From Cryptomeria japonica (Eukaryota; Streptophyta; Pinopsida; Cupressales; Cupressaceae): a stretch of DNA of 64,000 bases. The DNA is taken from assembly GCF_030272615.1 (NCBI RefSeq), contig NC_081406.1, positions 140,152,361-140,216,360 of the forward strand. Reading direction: 5' to 3'. A model generated the notes under the pieces. It was not told the DNA's origin. It was given only the letters and a program-made list of their open reading frames with translations, and ran no database searches. Positions 11,991 through 24,322 of this stretch are shown here, piece after piece. Each line of letters begins with the position of its first letter. Position 1 is the stretch's first letter. The position numbers and the translations under genes were made by a program.

Positions 11991-12099
11991 AACAAATCCA
12001 AGCAAAATGATCTGGTAGAGACTATTAATTTGGATGTTGTTGCTACCAGTGAAGATGTTTAGGAACCTGAGAATCAAAATAGTTAGAAGACTTTGAGGT

Positions 12100-12659
12100 A
12101 TGTAAGACTGAATCATTTTGAAAATCAGCTTATTGGTGATAAGAATAAAGGTGTGATGACTAGAAGAAGGTTAGCTATTGAAGAAGTATGTTTGATTTCT
12201 AAAGTTGAAACTAAAGATGTTGTTGAAGCTTGTAAAGATGAAAATTAGATGAGAGCTATGGAAGAAGAACTAGACCAGATTGAAAATAATAATACTTGGG
12301 AACTTGTGCCTAGACCTAAGGATAAGATTGTTATTGGTACTAAATGGGTATTAAGAAACAAGTTGAATGAAGTCGGTGAAGTTGTCAGAAATAAAGCTAG
12401 ACTAGTCTGCAGAGGTTACTCACAACAATAAGGAATTGATTACGAGGAGACTTTTGATTTGGTTGCTAAAATTGAAGCTATTAGAATGCTGCTTGCTTAT
12501 GCTACTTATAAAGGTTTTAAGGTTTATTAGATGGATGTCAAATCAACCTTTTTGAATGGTGATCTAGAAGAAGAGGTTTATATTGAACAACTTGATGGAT
12601 TTTCACTATCAGATGATGGAGACATGGTATGTAAGTTGAAGAAAACTCTTTATGAATTT
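12100..12659 (+). pseudogene. Element B reverse transcriptase, N-terminal part
   Basis: Copia RT begins with MRAMEEELDQIENNNTWELVPRP (12249), then IGTKWVLRNKLNEVGEVVRNKARLVCRGYSQQ, and MDVKSTFLNGDLEEEVYIEQ (12531). The frame runs to KLKKTLYEF and breaks off at 12659, where element C starts. The missing continuation (LKQAPRAWYARLD) is found directly after C, at 31116. TAG stops replace expected Trp or Gln codons at 12247 and 12528. Confidence 0.93.
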
Positions 12660-14101
12660 TGTGTGCGGGAAAAGTGGTGCAATGAAACAGAAATTTTGTT
12701 TTCTAAACAAGTCCACACACCAATGGGACTCTTGGTGCAAGTTATGGAGCTATATTGAAATAACTCAACTCACCAAGGGACGTTCCATTGTTCTCTATCT
12801 CACAAGATTCCTCAAGCCAATGCCTTTGCTCTCAGATCACTGAGCAAAGTGACTTAGGAATGACAACTATGAGAACGAGGGATATTGATCAATTTATCAT
12901 GAATGCATTCCTAGATGTGTATGATATTAAAACTAGAATGATTTAAACTAGCATGGATATGATGGTAAGATGAAAGATTAGTAAAATATATCCTAACATG
13001 ATATACTAGTCTAATATGAGAATGCTATGATAATAGAAATGCTTCTAAAAATGCTTATTTAGATTATTTCTATTCAAAGAGAGGCTAAATGCTTGATTAA
13101 AATGATTTATATTAGATGCTTAGTAAAATGTCTATAAGTTTGATACTAAATACTTGGATATGAAAATGAGAGGAGGGCTCTATTTATAGGAAAAACAGGG
13201 CAATGGATGGTCAAGATTGGATAATCTTATCAAGGGCCAGGATTGAAAGTTATCAATCCATTTGACACAATTCTCACCAATGAAATGGTGACAATTGTCA
13301 ACATAAGATTGCTTAAGAGGAGATGTAAGAAGCATTAAATTCTTGAGAAGACCTCATGGTTACCTTAGGAGGTAAGGGTTAAGGTTAGGTTAGGGTTATC
13401 CAATGGATAAAGCTTTTACCCAAAGGATAAACTCTTGTGCAAGGGTTAAAGGAATAGCCATGGTCAAAGAAATGAATGCTTGATGAGACCCTTGGGTTAG
13501 ATGAAGGTTGAGTTAGAGAGAAAGTCTCTAACCATGCAAGAGGGTTGAGTTAACCATTAATGGTTTGGAAGACTTTCAAGGTTAACTTGTTGAAGACATA
13601 AAGCCTTTAATGGTTTTCAAAGACTTTGAGGGTTTGAGAAGTGACTTCCCTTTGTTTAGGGATATGACAATATTTAGGAGATGGGTTAGGCTAAATTGGA
13701 AGGGATTAGAACAATCTAGAAGGGGGTTTAGAGAGGCAAGTGGGATATGTAGGATTTTGCAAGTGGATGGAGGGTAATTTTAATTAAAATAAATGACATT
13801 ATTTCAACAAAAATAGATGCAACTTGCATAAATACAAGTGGGGGATTAAAATAAATAAATTAGATTTATTTATCTGCAATGAACAATTTAATTAAAAGGG
13901 GAGAAAGGGAATTTAATTAAATAAAGTGATTTATTTAATTAAAGGCTATGAAAGGCTTAGGTGAATTTAATTAAATAAATTGAGTAATTTACTTAATTAA
14001 ATAGATGAATGTGAATGATTTAATTAAATAGAATAGAGGAATGGGGTTAAAATGAATATTAAATATTCACTTAGGAAAGTGGTCATTTTTATACGTCTAC
14101 A
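12660..14101 (-). repeat. Element C 3' LTR (1442 bp)
   Basis: Plus-strand ends TGTGTGCGGG...ACGTCTACA, a direct repeat of 29651-31115. It contains degenerate telomere-like words (GGTTAGGGTTATCC region near 13380) and AT-rich TTAATTAAAT blocks near 13870-14040, both also present in the other LTR. Confidence 0.95.
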
Positions 14102-14115
14102 TTTTTCCCCTCTTT
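14102..14115 (-). promoter_or_regulatory. Element C polypurine tract
   Basis: On the minus strand AAAGAGGGGAAAAA lies directly before the LTR start TGTAGACG. Element A has almost the same tract (55199-55212) before its own LTR start TGTAGACA, which supports both boundary calls. Confidence 0.92.
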
Positions 14116-15780
14116 GAAGTGACCTGTGTGCACACGTTGATTCAAAGAAAATTTGTTGGATATGATGTTTGTGTCGATATGTTGATGTTGTGCCCCAGAT
14201 TTGATAGACGATATTGATGATGCCCCCTCGAGAGATGAATGAAGGATTTTGAAAATTTTGTATATTTGTTGAGTGTTTTTAAATTGATTGCATTTTTAAA
14301 TGTTGATTGTGTTGAATGTATTGGAATTGATTCATCTCCCAAAAATGATGTTTGATAGGGTTAAAAGTGAGAAAACAAGCAAAATACATGCCCCACCTAC
14401 TAACCCTAGTTGACTTTTACCCTATAAAAAGGTAAGAATTGATTTTATTTGTATCATTTGCACCTTTTGACTTTTTGTGAGAGTGACATGTGGAGAGTGA
14501 CAAAATGTCGGTTCCCTATGCTTCTCACTATTTCGAGTGCATTCGTTGATATCGGAGGCTCGCCGCGTATGGTCCTCCTGTAAGTCATCTCAATTTTGCC
14601 TTGTGTGTTTTTTATTTTGTCGATTTTAGTCAAGTTTTTCATTTTTTGCTTCCAATTTTTTTGGTTTAGCGCGTCGGGTTCCTTTCCTAGCGCATACAAT
14701 AGGAACAGTAGCGCATAGGGTGTTTTAGGTAGGTTAGCATCTTGGAGTTAGTTTGCAATGCGTCGTAGGTTTAGGATTGCACGTAGGGTGTTTTGGCGCA
14801 TAGGGATAACAAGGAAGCGCGTACGATGTGTAGGATAGCGCATATGGTTAACCTAGCACATAGGGTTCTTAAGGTAGCGCGATAGAAACCCCAATTAGCG
14901 CATAGGTTTAGTTTAGCATGTTTAGTAAAGATTTTGGCATGTAACAGGGTTTGGGTAATGCATGGTTAGCAACTTAGCGCATAGGAGGGATGCTTTGGCG
15001 TGTGGGCAAGAAAAATGGGTATTTAGGACTTGGAAGAATGCGTCGCTTGGGGAAATAAATGATGGAGATGGCTTAGGGGTGGATAGGTGCCTGCCAAGTG
15101 TTTTCAAGGTCGTGTCTGCTGTCTTAGTGTCAGATTTTACCATTTTGAATTTAGCGTTTGATATGGATTGCCAGATTGAGTGTTTGTTTTTTATGAGGAT
15201 CCTGATTTTCTTTCGATATGGATCTCTGATAGTGTGCCTTGCAATAGATTTTGATGTCCGAGTCTTGATATGATGATTTAAGAGTCCATTGAAATTGCTT
15301 TTGTTTATGAAGCGCGAAGCTGATTGATTGTTTTGAATGAGGATCCTGATTTTCTGTTGATGTGGATCTTGATTTTTTGCCTTGCGATTGAATTGATGTC
15401 CAATATGAGTTTCGATTCCTAATTTTTGATATGGTTCCTGATATGATTCTTGCGTTATGGATTTTTGAGTTCTTGCGTTATGGGTCTTTGATGTGATTTC
15501 TCGATATGGGTCTTTGATGTGATTTCTTGATATGATGCTTGTGTTATGAGTCTTTGATTTTTGATATGAAGTCTTGATATGGATTTGATATGGAACTTGA
15601 TTGATTTCGATATGGGACTTGATTGATTTTGATATGGGACTTGATTTTTGATATGGAACTTGATTTGATGCTTCATTGTTTCAAGCTGATGTTGTTTGGA
15701 TTGGATATATCGGATAGATGTGGGAATTGATGATGGACATTCGTTGTTTTGCAGGCACAACTTGGTGTACTTCAGTCACG
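14116..15780. other. Element C 3' region with TAGCGCAT words and GATATGG repeats
   Basis: Non-coding spacer between the polypurine tract and the PMD ORF. At 14670-15000 the word TAGCGCATA or close variants occur about ten times. At about 15400-15680 a degenerate repeat built from CTTGATTGATTTCGATATGG recurs. A TTTTGCAG at about 15748-15755, just before the PMD reading frame, could be an intron 3' splice site. Confidence 0.6.
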
Positions 15781-17773
15781 AGAGTGATTTCTGAGACCAT
15801 GGTTCTTGATTCTGTGTTTGACACAGGCCGATAGAGATATTATTGAGAGGTGTGGTTTATCCTCTTTGTTGGACATGCCTTGGTATATTATTAACCAGGG
15901 TTTGCTCACAACTTTGGCAAAGAGGTGGCACAGTGATATGAACACCTTTCATTTGGCGACTGGTGAGATGACAGTCACTCCAGAGGAATGTTATCGGATT
16001 CTATGAATTCTAGTGATTGGGGCATTATTGCCATATGAGCAGACTGAGGAGGGTGGGATAGAGGCTCTCTACTGGATATTCCATGATGATTAGATTAGCA
16101 GATATGAGATCCCTTGGTAGGAGTTTTTGGATTTTGATTATGTTCCACTACCCTCTGTACTGGCAGGTTTCATAGGTAGATTCTTCTATCTTGACCGTAG
16201 GTCGAAGGGACTGGCAGTAGGCTAGGGATTGGTCTTGGAGGATATGGTGACACAGGGACGCAGGTTCGCTTGGGGATCTTGTATGCTAGCACACTTATAC
16301 AGGGAGCCACACCAAGTAGTGTATATAGGATACACAAGTTTATCAGTCAGGGTTATATTATTACAGGTGTGGGATTGGGAGCACATTCCTGCAACGAGGC
16401 CACTTACAGATAAGGATAGGCCAATTGGTCGGGCTTATGTGTATGGGTATACAGGTATAGTTGCCCAGCATAAGCTAGGCAAGCTAGAGCATTGGAGGAT
16501 GGTGTTGGATGATATTGATATGATTATTTGGAGACTGTATATGGACTGCGAGGTATGGGATGAGGACAGGCTAGAGATGCCCTATGTATTTATGTCAAGA
16601 TACTTCATTGGGCGGACACCTTTTATCATTGAGATGTTTTGTATGGTCATGTTCAGTAACAGTATGGTCTACAACAGGGTATACCATAGGGAGAATGCTT
16701 ATATGCTCGCCGAAGACAAGATGTGCTAGAGTGGGGTCTGACTGTTGATAGTGCAGCGGTTGTGGAGGAGTATATGCTCTTGGCTGGATAGATATGGGAT
16801 TATGGGGCTGGAGTGGTGGATGTTGGGATGACAGAGCAGTTCTTAGCATACTTCGTGGCACATGTCATGGCACGAATATTAGATCCGGTAGAGATGTTTC
16901 CTGCCTTTGATGATGATGAGGATGAGCAGCCAGAGAGGCTAGTGAGATGAAGAGAGGAGGGAGAGGAGATGGAAGAGGGATATGGAGATGATGGAGGAGA
17001 CAACGGGGGAAATGGGAGGGGAGGTGGTAGAGGGAGACGAGGAGATAGAGGAGGGGATGGAGGGAGATGGGGAGATAGAGGAGGGGATGGAGGGAGGAGA
17101 GGAGATAGATGGGAAGATGGGAGAGGAGGGAGGATTGGATTAGTTAGATGATCAAGTGGTGATGGAGGTATAGGAGGTTTGGTCCTTGGAGTTGGTGGGA
17201 TTGGTAGAGTGGGTGAGGTGTTGGCGACTGTGGGTGAGGTAGAGGAGTTCAAGTGGCCATTTCAGCAGAGGAGATCAGATGTATTACCTCCACTGATGCC
17301 TAGGACAGGGATAGGTGGTGTCACCACCTAGGTATTGGTGTAGATCAGGGTACCTACGCATCGACATGATTCATAGATCTGAGCGTTACATGTTACAGTG
17401 CAGGAGTTGCAAGCGCAAGTATTAGCTTAGTAGCGTCAGATTGTCCAGATTACTGCAGAGTGGGATACAGTGATAGAGGGCCTAGGTCAAGCAGAGGAGC
17501 TAGCAGAGAGTGATGGTCGATGCCCTTATGAGAGACACATTGAGGGAGATACGGTACATGGCCAAGGAGGCCGAGTACTACAGGTGTTTATATGAGGAGC
17601 TAGTCCCCAGAGAGCATAGAGCTCCTAGCTATGCAGCTAGTCAATCAGCTCGGAGTCAGACAAGAAAAGAGAGAAGAGGTGTTACAGGGCCTTCTCGACA
17701 TGATCCACCCAAAGATCTAGGAGTTGGGACATCTGCTGTGAGACCATCAGCCTCAGGAGATAGTCATACCTGA
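15756..17773 (+). pseudogene. Plant mobile domain (PMD) ORF, antisense inside element C
   Basis: Runs opposite to the gag-pol of C. TLAKRWHSDMNTFHL followed by GEMTVTPEECYRIL (about 15910-16005), LLQVWDWEHIPATRP (about 16355-16400) and the flanking hydrophobic pattern match the PMD family (MAIN/MAIL-like and transposon-associated 'aminotransferase-like' proteins). PMD biochemical function is not established. The frame at 15806-16006 and 16229-16729 is interrupted by stops at 16004, about 16093, 16120 and 16222; a frameshift near 16750 leads into a Gly/Arg/Asp-rich segment, then the first frame returns at 17510-17773. Tat-lineage gypsy elements are known to carry extra 3' ORFs, some antisense, so this is probably part of the element and not a trapped host gene. 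Confidence 0.75.
16950..17160 (+). repeat. GGAGATAGAGGAGGGGATG purine-rich tandem repeat
   Basis: Imperfect repeat of about 30 bp (GGAGATAGAGGAGGGGATGG units near 17040, 17070 and 17100) within the C-terminal part of the PMD ORF. It encodes a Gly-Arg-Gly-Asp-rich stretch in the plus frame. Confidence 0.75.
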
Positions 17774-19199
17774 GAGACTTGTCTCTGTTGTATTTTGATC
17801 ATTTTGTTGCATTTTGACAAACATGACATCCCTTGTATATTTTGACCATTTTTGAGATATATATGCGACACTGATTTTCTGATCCACATGTGATGTGTTT
17901 ATGGATGATGATTTATGCATTGATATGATGTTTCTATGATGATGATGCTTAGATAAATGCTCTCGATTTGATATTGATTGATATGATTTATGATGAAGAT
18001 GTGATGATATAATGATAGGTTGTATTGATTTGATTTGTGAGATGTATCTTGAAAATGTATGATAATGATATGATGTAAGATGTATCTTGAAAATAAGATG
18101 TATGATAATGATATGATGCTAATGCAATATTAAAATGATATGCAACCTAATTGCAAGTGTAAAATGATATGCAACTAATTGATCACCCTCTTTTTCTCAT
18201 TGTCATTCCTGTGTAGTCACATGTTTTTGCTCTGTTTTTGTTTATCATCATTGAGCTTTTGATATGTTGGGAGTTTATACAAGCATAATGGTATAATTGA
18301 ACCATAGTGACTTGAGTAAAACGTACATGGATTTTGATATTGCAAGACGACACAAGCGTTAAGGTATAATTAAACCAAGATGACCTGAATGTTGCTTGTG
18401 TATAAACAGACAAGATTTAACCCATTGTATGCGCAAAGTGGAACAATGTGTTCAATGTTATGTTTCCAATCACGTCTCAAGACAAAATTTGCACAGTACA
18501 AGTGATCACCTCACAGACATAAAACCCCCCAATAAAGTATTAGACTCCTCTGTGATTTTCTCTAGCTCGATGCATTGTTGATAATTTTAGGAGATCTAAT
18601 GTTTCAACAATTTGAAGTGCAAAATAGTCAAAACTTTATGAGAGATGTAAAAAAATTATAATTCAGAAAATCATCCATCATATGTGTGTTGAAGTTGTTA
18701 ATTGGATCAGGGTTTTGTTTTCTCGGTTGTTGAGCTATTGTTGATAGGGTTTCCTTAGCGTGTTGTGATTCTTGTTTGCTTGTTGTTGGAATGTTTGAAG
18801 TCAGAGGAACGCTGCCCCTAGCTATAGATACCAATCGATGTGGATATTTATAGTGATTACCAAGCCATGGTGGGATATAATGAACTGATCTTTAGATAAG
18901 CAAGGACAGTGACTACGCTAAGTGTGTCCAAGATAATGTTGCGTATAAAGTGTTGGGTGATGGTCATTATCTTTGACTTCGGATGCAAAAAGATATTAGT
19001 AATGATAGATAGAGGAGTTGTTCCCTCACAAATAGCACCTATTGCCAGGTTTTCACCACTTGTTTTTATTGCACCTTTTTGTTGTTTTTCTGATTTTTTT
19101 TTTTGTATTTTTCTGATTTTTTAATTTTTTTGTATTTTCACTATTTTCCGTGCATTAGACCACTCAAGTATAGAATTTATTCAGATGGATGCTATTGGC
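17774..19199. other. Element C spacer between PMD ORF and integrase end
   Basis: No domain recognised. 17880-18170 is rich in GATATGATG/GATGATGAT words. 19080-19140 is T-rich. The integrase frame of C ends somewhere near 19200 on the minus strand. Confidence 0.5.
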
Positions 19200-20535
19200 T
19201 GGTTCATCAAGCACATCACCCTCTGAATTTGTTAGTTGATATGCACTTGATCCATAGGATGATATGATAACATAGGGACCTAACTAGTTAGGTTCAAACT
19301 TCCCCTTCTTTTCTCGATCTTGTTGATTTTTGGGGTTTTCTTTGAGTACAAGATCACCAACTTTAAAAATCCTAGGGATGACTCTGTGGTTGTAACTTTT
19401 GCACATACAGTGCTGGTATGCTTTGAGATCAGTATAGGCATGTTGTCATTTTTCATCCAGAAGTTCTAGTTCCTGTAATCTGTTTACCTGATACTCCTCA
19501 TTTGGAATGAGGCCTTTTAAAGATACTCTGAGTGATGGAATTTCTACCTCAAGAGGTAAAATTGCTTCTGATCCATACACTACTGAATATGGCGTAGCTC
19601 CAATAAGTGTCCTGATGCTATTCTTGTATGCTCAGAGTGCCGGATTGAGTTGCACATGCCAATCCTTACCTGCATCATTTACTATCTTCTTTAGTACTTT
19701 CAATATTGTTTTATTTGATGCTTCTACTTGACCATTCCCTTGTGGATAATAGGGTGTAGAGAAACAATGCTGGATTTTGAATCGTTCACATAGTTCTTGC
19801 ACATCCTAATTTTTGAAGGGACGCCCGTTGTCTATGATAATAGAACTGGGAATGCCATATCTGCAAATTAGATAATTGAGAATAAAAGAGGAAATTTGCT
19901 TTCCAATTACTCTGGTCAATGGGACCGCTTAAATCCATTTTGTGAAATACTCTGTTGTAGTGATAATGAACTTGTGTCCATTTGAAGAGGAAGGATGAAT
20001 TTTCCCTACTAAATCCAGTCCCCACTGATAGAAAGGCTAGGATGTTGTAAATGGCTGCAACTCCTGTGCTGGTGCATGGATAAGATTGCCATGGATTTGG
20101 CACTTAGGACATTTCTTTGGAAATTGATAAGATTCTTTCTCCATTGTCAACCAGTAATATCCCATTCTCAGTTTTTTAACGAGAGTAGGACCACTTGAAT
20201 GCATGTCATATATACCTTCATGAAGCTCGTGCAAAGCAGAGTCAGATTGATTACGATCAAGGCAACGAAGAAGAGTACCATCTAGACCTTGACAGTAAAG
20301 GGTATCAGTAGTGAAAGTATAGCGGGCGGCTTGCCGGATAAAATTGTGTTTTTGATTACGAGATAAGTCAATGGGTAGGGTATTGGTTTTAAGATATTTA
20401 TAGATTGTCTCGTATAAAGGAGAGTCTAAACCGGTTAAAGCATAGATAACATGGGATGTAGAATTATCATAGGCCGGGGAAAGCAATTGCTCTACCAAGA
20501 ACTTATAACAACTCTGTTGCTCTGGAATTTGTAGA
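19200..20535 (-). pseudogene. Element C integrase
   Basis: The enzyme that inserts the element's cDNA. The N-terminal zinc domain (H-x3-H...C-x2-C) is readable as HELHEGIYDMHSSG ... KKCPKCQIHGN (about 20235-20095). The catalytic core follows with WGLDL, an IIIDNGRPFKN segment carrying the second Asp, and the Glu region in TPYYPQGNGQVEASN (about 19735). A conserved ATPYSVVYGSEAILPLEVEIPS block comes next. Single stops and frameshifts interrupt the frame, for example near 19800. The order after RNase H and the close match to A (53068-54420) secure the call. Confidence 0.85.
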
Positions 20536-20935
20536 AGTAAAGCAATAGTAGCCATTGCATTGGCCGCTCTATTGTCCAACCTTGGTATTTGTTTGAAGGT
20601 GATATGTACAAAGTACTATTTGAAGTCATCCACCATTATTTTGTATGGCAGAATCTTGTCATCTTTTGTTTGATATTCATTGTTGATCTGATTTATGACC
20701 AGTTGGGAATCTCCATAGACTTTCAATTCCGTGATTCTCCATTCCATAGCTATTTTGATTCCTATGATGAGGGATTCATACTCAATGATATTATTGGTGC
20801 ATGGAAACATGAGTCAATATGATCTTGGAATGGTGTGTCCTTCAAGGGTGACAAACAAGATGCTGACACCTGAGCCATGTTGAGTATAGGAACTGTCAAA
20901 GTATAGGGTCCATTGCTTGAGTGCAACAGTAAGGA
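20536..20935 (-). pseudogene. Element C second (archaeal-type) RNase H
   Basis: A second RNase H domain sits between the usual gypsy RNase H and integrase. It starts with WTLYFDSS (near 20920), then CTNNIIEYESLIIGIKIAMEW, VYGDSQLVINQINNEY and RLDNRAANAMA. The D...E...D pattern and spacing fit the RVT_3/archaeal-type RNase H family. In plants this duplication is characteristic of Tat-lineage gypsy elements. One stop lies before the TNN block. Confidence 0.82.
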
Positions 20936-21530
20936 CATCCCTGTCTGGAAATTCTACCTTCATTGGTTGCTTATCTGGTAGTGGTGCTTTAGCTAATTGA
21001 TTTGCAATTACTTGTCCCTTGATAGATCAACGCTCTGTGTATTGGATATCAAACTCACTGAGAATCATGACCCATTTAGCTAGTCGGCTGATGAGAGCTT
21101 CTTTGCTAAGTAAATACTTGAGAGGATCAATTTTTGCTACTAGCTTGATTGTGTGAGATAGCATGTAATGTCAGAACTTTTGAGAGGCAAAGACTACAAC
21201 TAAACAAGCCTTCTTAGTGAATTTGTAATTTAGCTCATATCCATTTAAAGTTATATTGATGTAATATATAGCCCGTTCCTTGCCTTCTTGATCTTCTTGT
21301 GCTAACAGTACCCCCAATGATATGTCCATTGTTGATATGTAGAGAATGAGCGGCTTTCCTGCTATTGGTGGTACCAGAACTGGTGGGTTCATTAGATATT
21401 GCTTTATTTGATAGAATGATTATGCACACTTGGCTTCCCATCTAAATGGTATGTTCTTATGTATCAGATGATTGAATGGTAAAATTTTATCTTCTAGTTG
21501 GGCTATGAATTGCCTGATTGACTATAGTCA
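20936..21530 (-). pseudogene. Element C gypsy RNase H domain
   Basis: The usual gypsy RNase H follows RT directly: PPVLVPPIAGKPLILYISTMD with SLGVLLAQEDQEGKERAIYYI (about 21390-21260), then LLSKEALISRLAKWVMILSEFDIQY near 21090. The stop after ASQKF (about 21171) and a small frameshift make it a pseudogene. It would degrade the RNA strand of the cDNA hybrid. Confidence 0.82.
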
Positions 21531-22450
21531 TCCTTGTAGAGATCTGAGTTGACTAATGTTCTTGGGAGGTGGCATCTCCATGATGGCATGTACCATCGCT
21601 GGATCTACCTCAATGCTCTTTACTGACACAACATAGCCTAATAATTTGTCTGATGTCACCCCGAAGACACACTTCTTAGGGTTTAGCCTGACTTGGAATT
21701 TCTCCAATATTTGAAAGATTTTATATAATATGCCTAGATGTTCTGCCCGGGTAAATGACTTAGCTAGTAAATCATCCACATAGTCCTCCATGAAGGTATG
21801 CATCATATCATGAAAGATTATCGTCATTTCTCTTTGTTAAGTTTCTTCAACATTCTTCAAGCCAAAAGGTATGACATTCCAACAATACGTTCCCCAAGGA
21901 CAGGTGAACGCTGTTTTATCTTGATCCTCTGGAGCTATCTTGATTTGATTATAGCCAGAGAAACCATCCATTAATGATAGCATTGCATGTCCTATTGTGA
22001 GGTCTATAATTATGTCTATGCTGGGCAAAGAAAAGTCATCCTTTGGATAGGCTTTGTTAACATCTCTAAAATCTGTGCATATTTTGATACTTCCATCCGG
22101 TTTTGAAACTAGTACAATGTTTGAAATCCATTCAGCATAGTCTATAGGTCGAATGAATCCGATGTCTAACAGTTTCTTTAATTCAGCTTTGACCATTAAT
22201 GCTACATGCAGATTCATCTTTCTTAACTTTTGTTTGATGGATTATCTCCTGGGGCAATAGATAAATGATGCATGATTAAGTTTGGATCTATTCCAAGCAT
22301 ATCAATATAGGACCAAGTAAAATTGATTTGCTTTTCTTTGAAGAATCTGATAAACTCTGGTTTTTCCTCTTTTGTCAATGATTCTACTAGGTGTATGTTT
22401 TTAGTTGTTGCTTGTGTACCAATGTTGATTGATTGAGTGGGCTCAATCAA
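21531..22450 (-). pseudogene. Element C reverse transcriptase
   Basis: Ty3/gypsy RT. Motifs in order: upstream HLVESLTKEEKPEFIRFFKEK (about 22390), KKLLDIGFIRPIDYAEWISNIVLV, GSIKICTDFRDVNKAYPKDDF, SLMDGFSGYNQIKI, AFTCPWGTYCWNVIPFGLKN, and YVDD at 21771-21782 (catalytic Asp pair intact), then NPKKCVFGVTS. A TAA at about 21836 splits the open frame, and another break lies near 22220. It is one of the better preserved RTs in the window. Confidence 0.92.
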
Positions 22451-24322
22451 TATGGGTGATCGCTCCTAATAGTGTTTAGGAAGAGTGTCAAGTCTCTCAT
22501 CTTTAGGTGCCTTAAAAAGGTTTTCACCCTAAGATGCGTCCAATATTTTGACTTTTTTGTGATCTAGTGCTGCCATTGACTGGTTTTCAGCATTAGATCC
22601 TTTATTTCTTTCATTTTGCGACTAAGAGACTTAAAACCCTCTTGATTGCAGATATCATTATTTTGTTTGCTAGTAGAGTTTGTTTCTGGGTTGACAATAC
22701 ATATGTAATGGACAATGGATTCATCATCTGGGAAAATAGGTATGTCATGGTGTTCAGGTTCATCCCATTCTATTAAATCAAGAAATACGAGTGGTAAAGA
22801 GTCATTTGGTGGGTCGAGGTCGGCTGTATTAAGTGTCATGATAGAGGTATCATTAAGGTTGTCTGGGATATTGGTTAAGTTAATGATATTTTCAAGGTCT
22901 TTGATGGTATCATCTTCCGTGTAGACTTGCTCGTAGTGCTACTGCTCATTTTCCTTAGCTTCGTAGATATGTTGTGGACCAAATTCAAGTAATCTAGACT
23001 CTGTGCCTTGTCCTTCCTGAGAAAGGGGTGTATGAATAGCACCTTCAGGGACATCTTCAGTAACATTTGAACAACTGCCCCATTCATAGTCATTAGAATC
23101 AATTTCAGAAGTACTGTCCCAAAGCCTTTCAGTGCTGTTGATAGGTATGTTGTAGGGTGAAAAGAGATCCCTGATAATTGATACCAGTCTAGTTTTTTCT
23201 CTGATTCTGAATCAGAACCTGCTTGTACTCTTTGCATTTGTTCATACATTGTTTCTCCTTGGGGAGTAGTGATTTCTTTAGGAGGCGATTCTACCTTGTT
23301 TTGAATATGTTCCTGAACATGGTGCACTTCCTCATAAGAGGCTTCTTCTCTTTGAATGATTATATCCTCTTGTCATTTCTCTTATTCTTGGTGTTCTTTC
23401 TCTTTCCTTATTATTTCTGCTGCTTGGTGTAGTACCTCTTGCCATGAGTCCTCGTTGCATTTCTTCTTTTCTTTCCACTAAGGTTTTTTATATTTATTTT
23501 GTTTTTTCCTTGGGGGTATGTTGTGTCCATATCCCAGTCCAGTTTTGTCTCGAGAAAATTGTGAAGGAGGGTCCAGTGGTTCTGTAATGCCTTCTTGTCG
23601 CTTGCCTATAGGTTCTTTGTCATTGTATCCCATCCATTACATGATCAATAATCCTTTTCCATACTGTTGTGTTGGTATGGCTACCTCCATAGTACAAGCT
23701 CTGTCTTCTCCCTCATCCTTGTATAGCCAACTAAGGATGTCTTTCTCTTCTGATTCATGTGCTAGTGTACCCAATTGAATAAACTTACCATCAAACATGG
23801 TGATGGGCTGTGTTGCTTGATGTGTCGATGCAGAAGGTTATCCATGAGATTTTGGTGATGCTTGTAATTTAGATAGACACATGGGTTTGAAAGAGTATTC
23901 TCCCATGCCTTTCTTTTTTATTTTCATCTTTTGTTTGAAATCCATGGATAAAGATTTGAGATTTTCTTGATGATGATCTAGTGTTGAGGATGTTTGAACT
24001 TCCTTGTTGTGTGGAACCAAGCTGTCTTGAGCTACCCCCATAGCATTGTAATGTTGAAAGGGGTTATTATCAGCTGATATGGAAATCTCCTACCCATTAT
24101 ATGGTAATTTGACACACTGATGGTAAGTTGACAGCACTGCTTGCATTTCATGTATCCAAGGACAACCCAATAAAATATTGTATGTTAAGTCTATGTCTAA
24201 GACTTGGCACATACTGTCCCTTTATATCAGTCCTACCTGAATAGGTAGTATCATTGTTCCCCTAGATGATCTTTCTTCATCATCATATGCCTTGATGGTG
24301 ATCCTTTTTGTGGATCAATAGA
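22451..24322 (-). pseudogene. Element C protease end and protease-RT linker
   Basis: Starts with the protease C-terminal block (YNILLGCPWIHEMQAV, about 24185-24140), then a long, poorly conserved spacer rich in Glu, Lys, Gln and Ser with a GKGLLIM...GYNDKEPIG block near 23660. Its last part (KKVKILDAS-like, about 22540) matches element A right after insertion D, at about 38960. Many stops are present. No enzymatic domain is seen in the spacer. Confidence 0.65.

Noticed and set aside
16800-17252. Minus-strand Pro/Ser-rich 150-codon frame
   Set aside because: It is the complement of the purine-rich repeat inside the PMD ORF; the Pro-rich product comes from the repeat.
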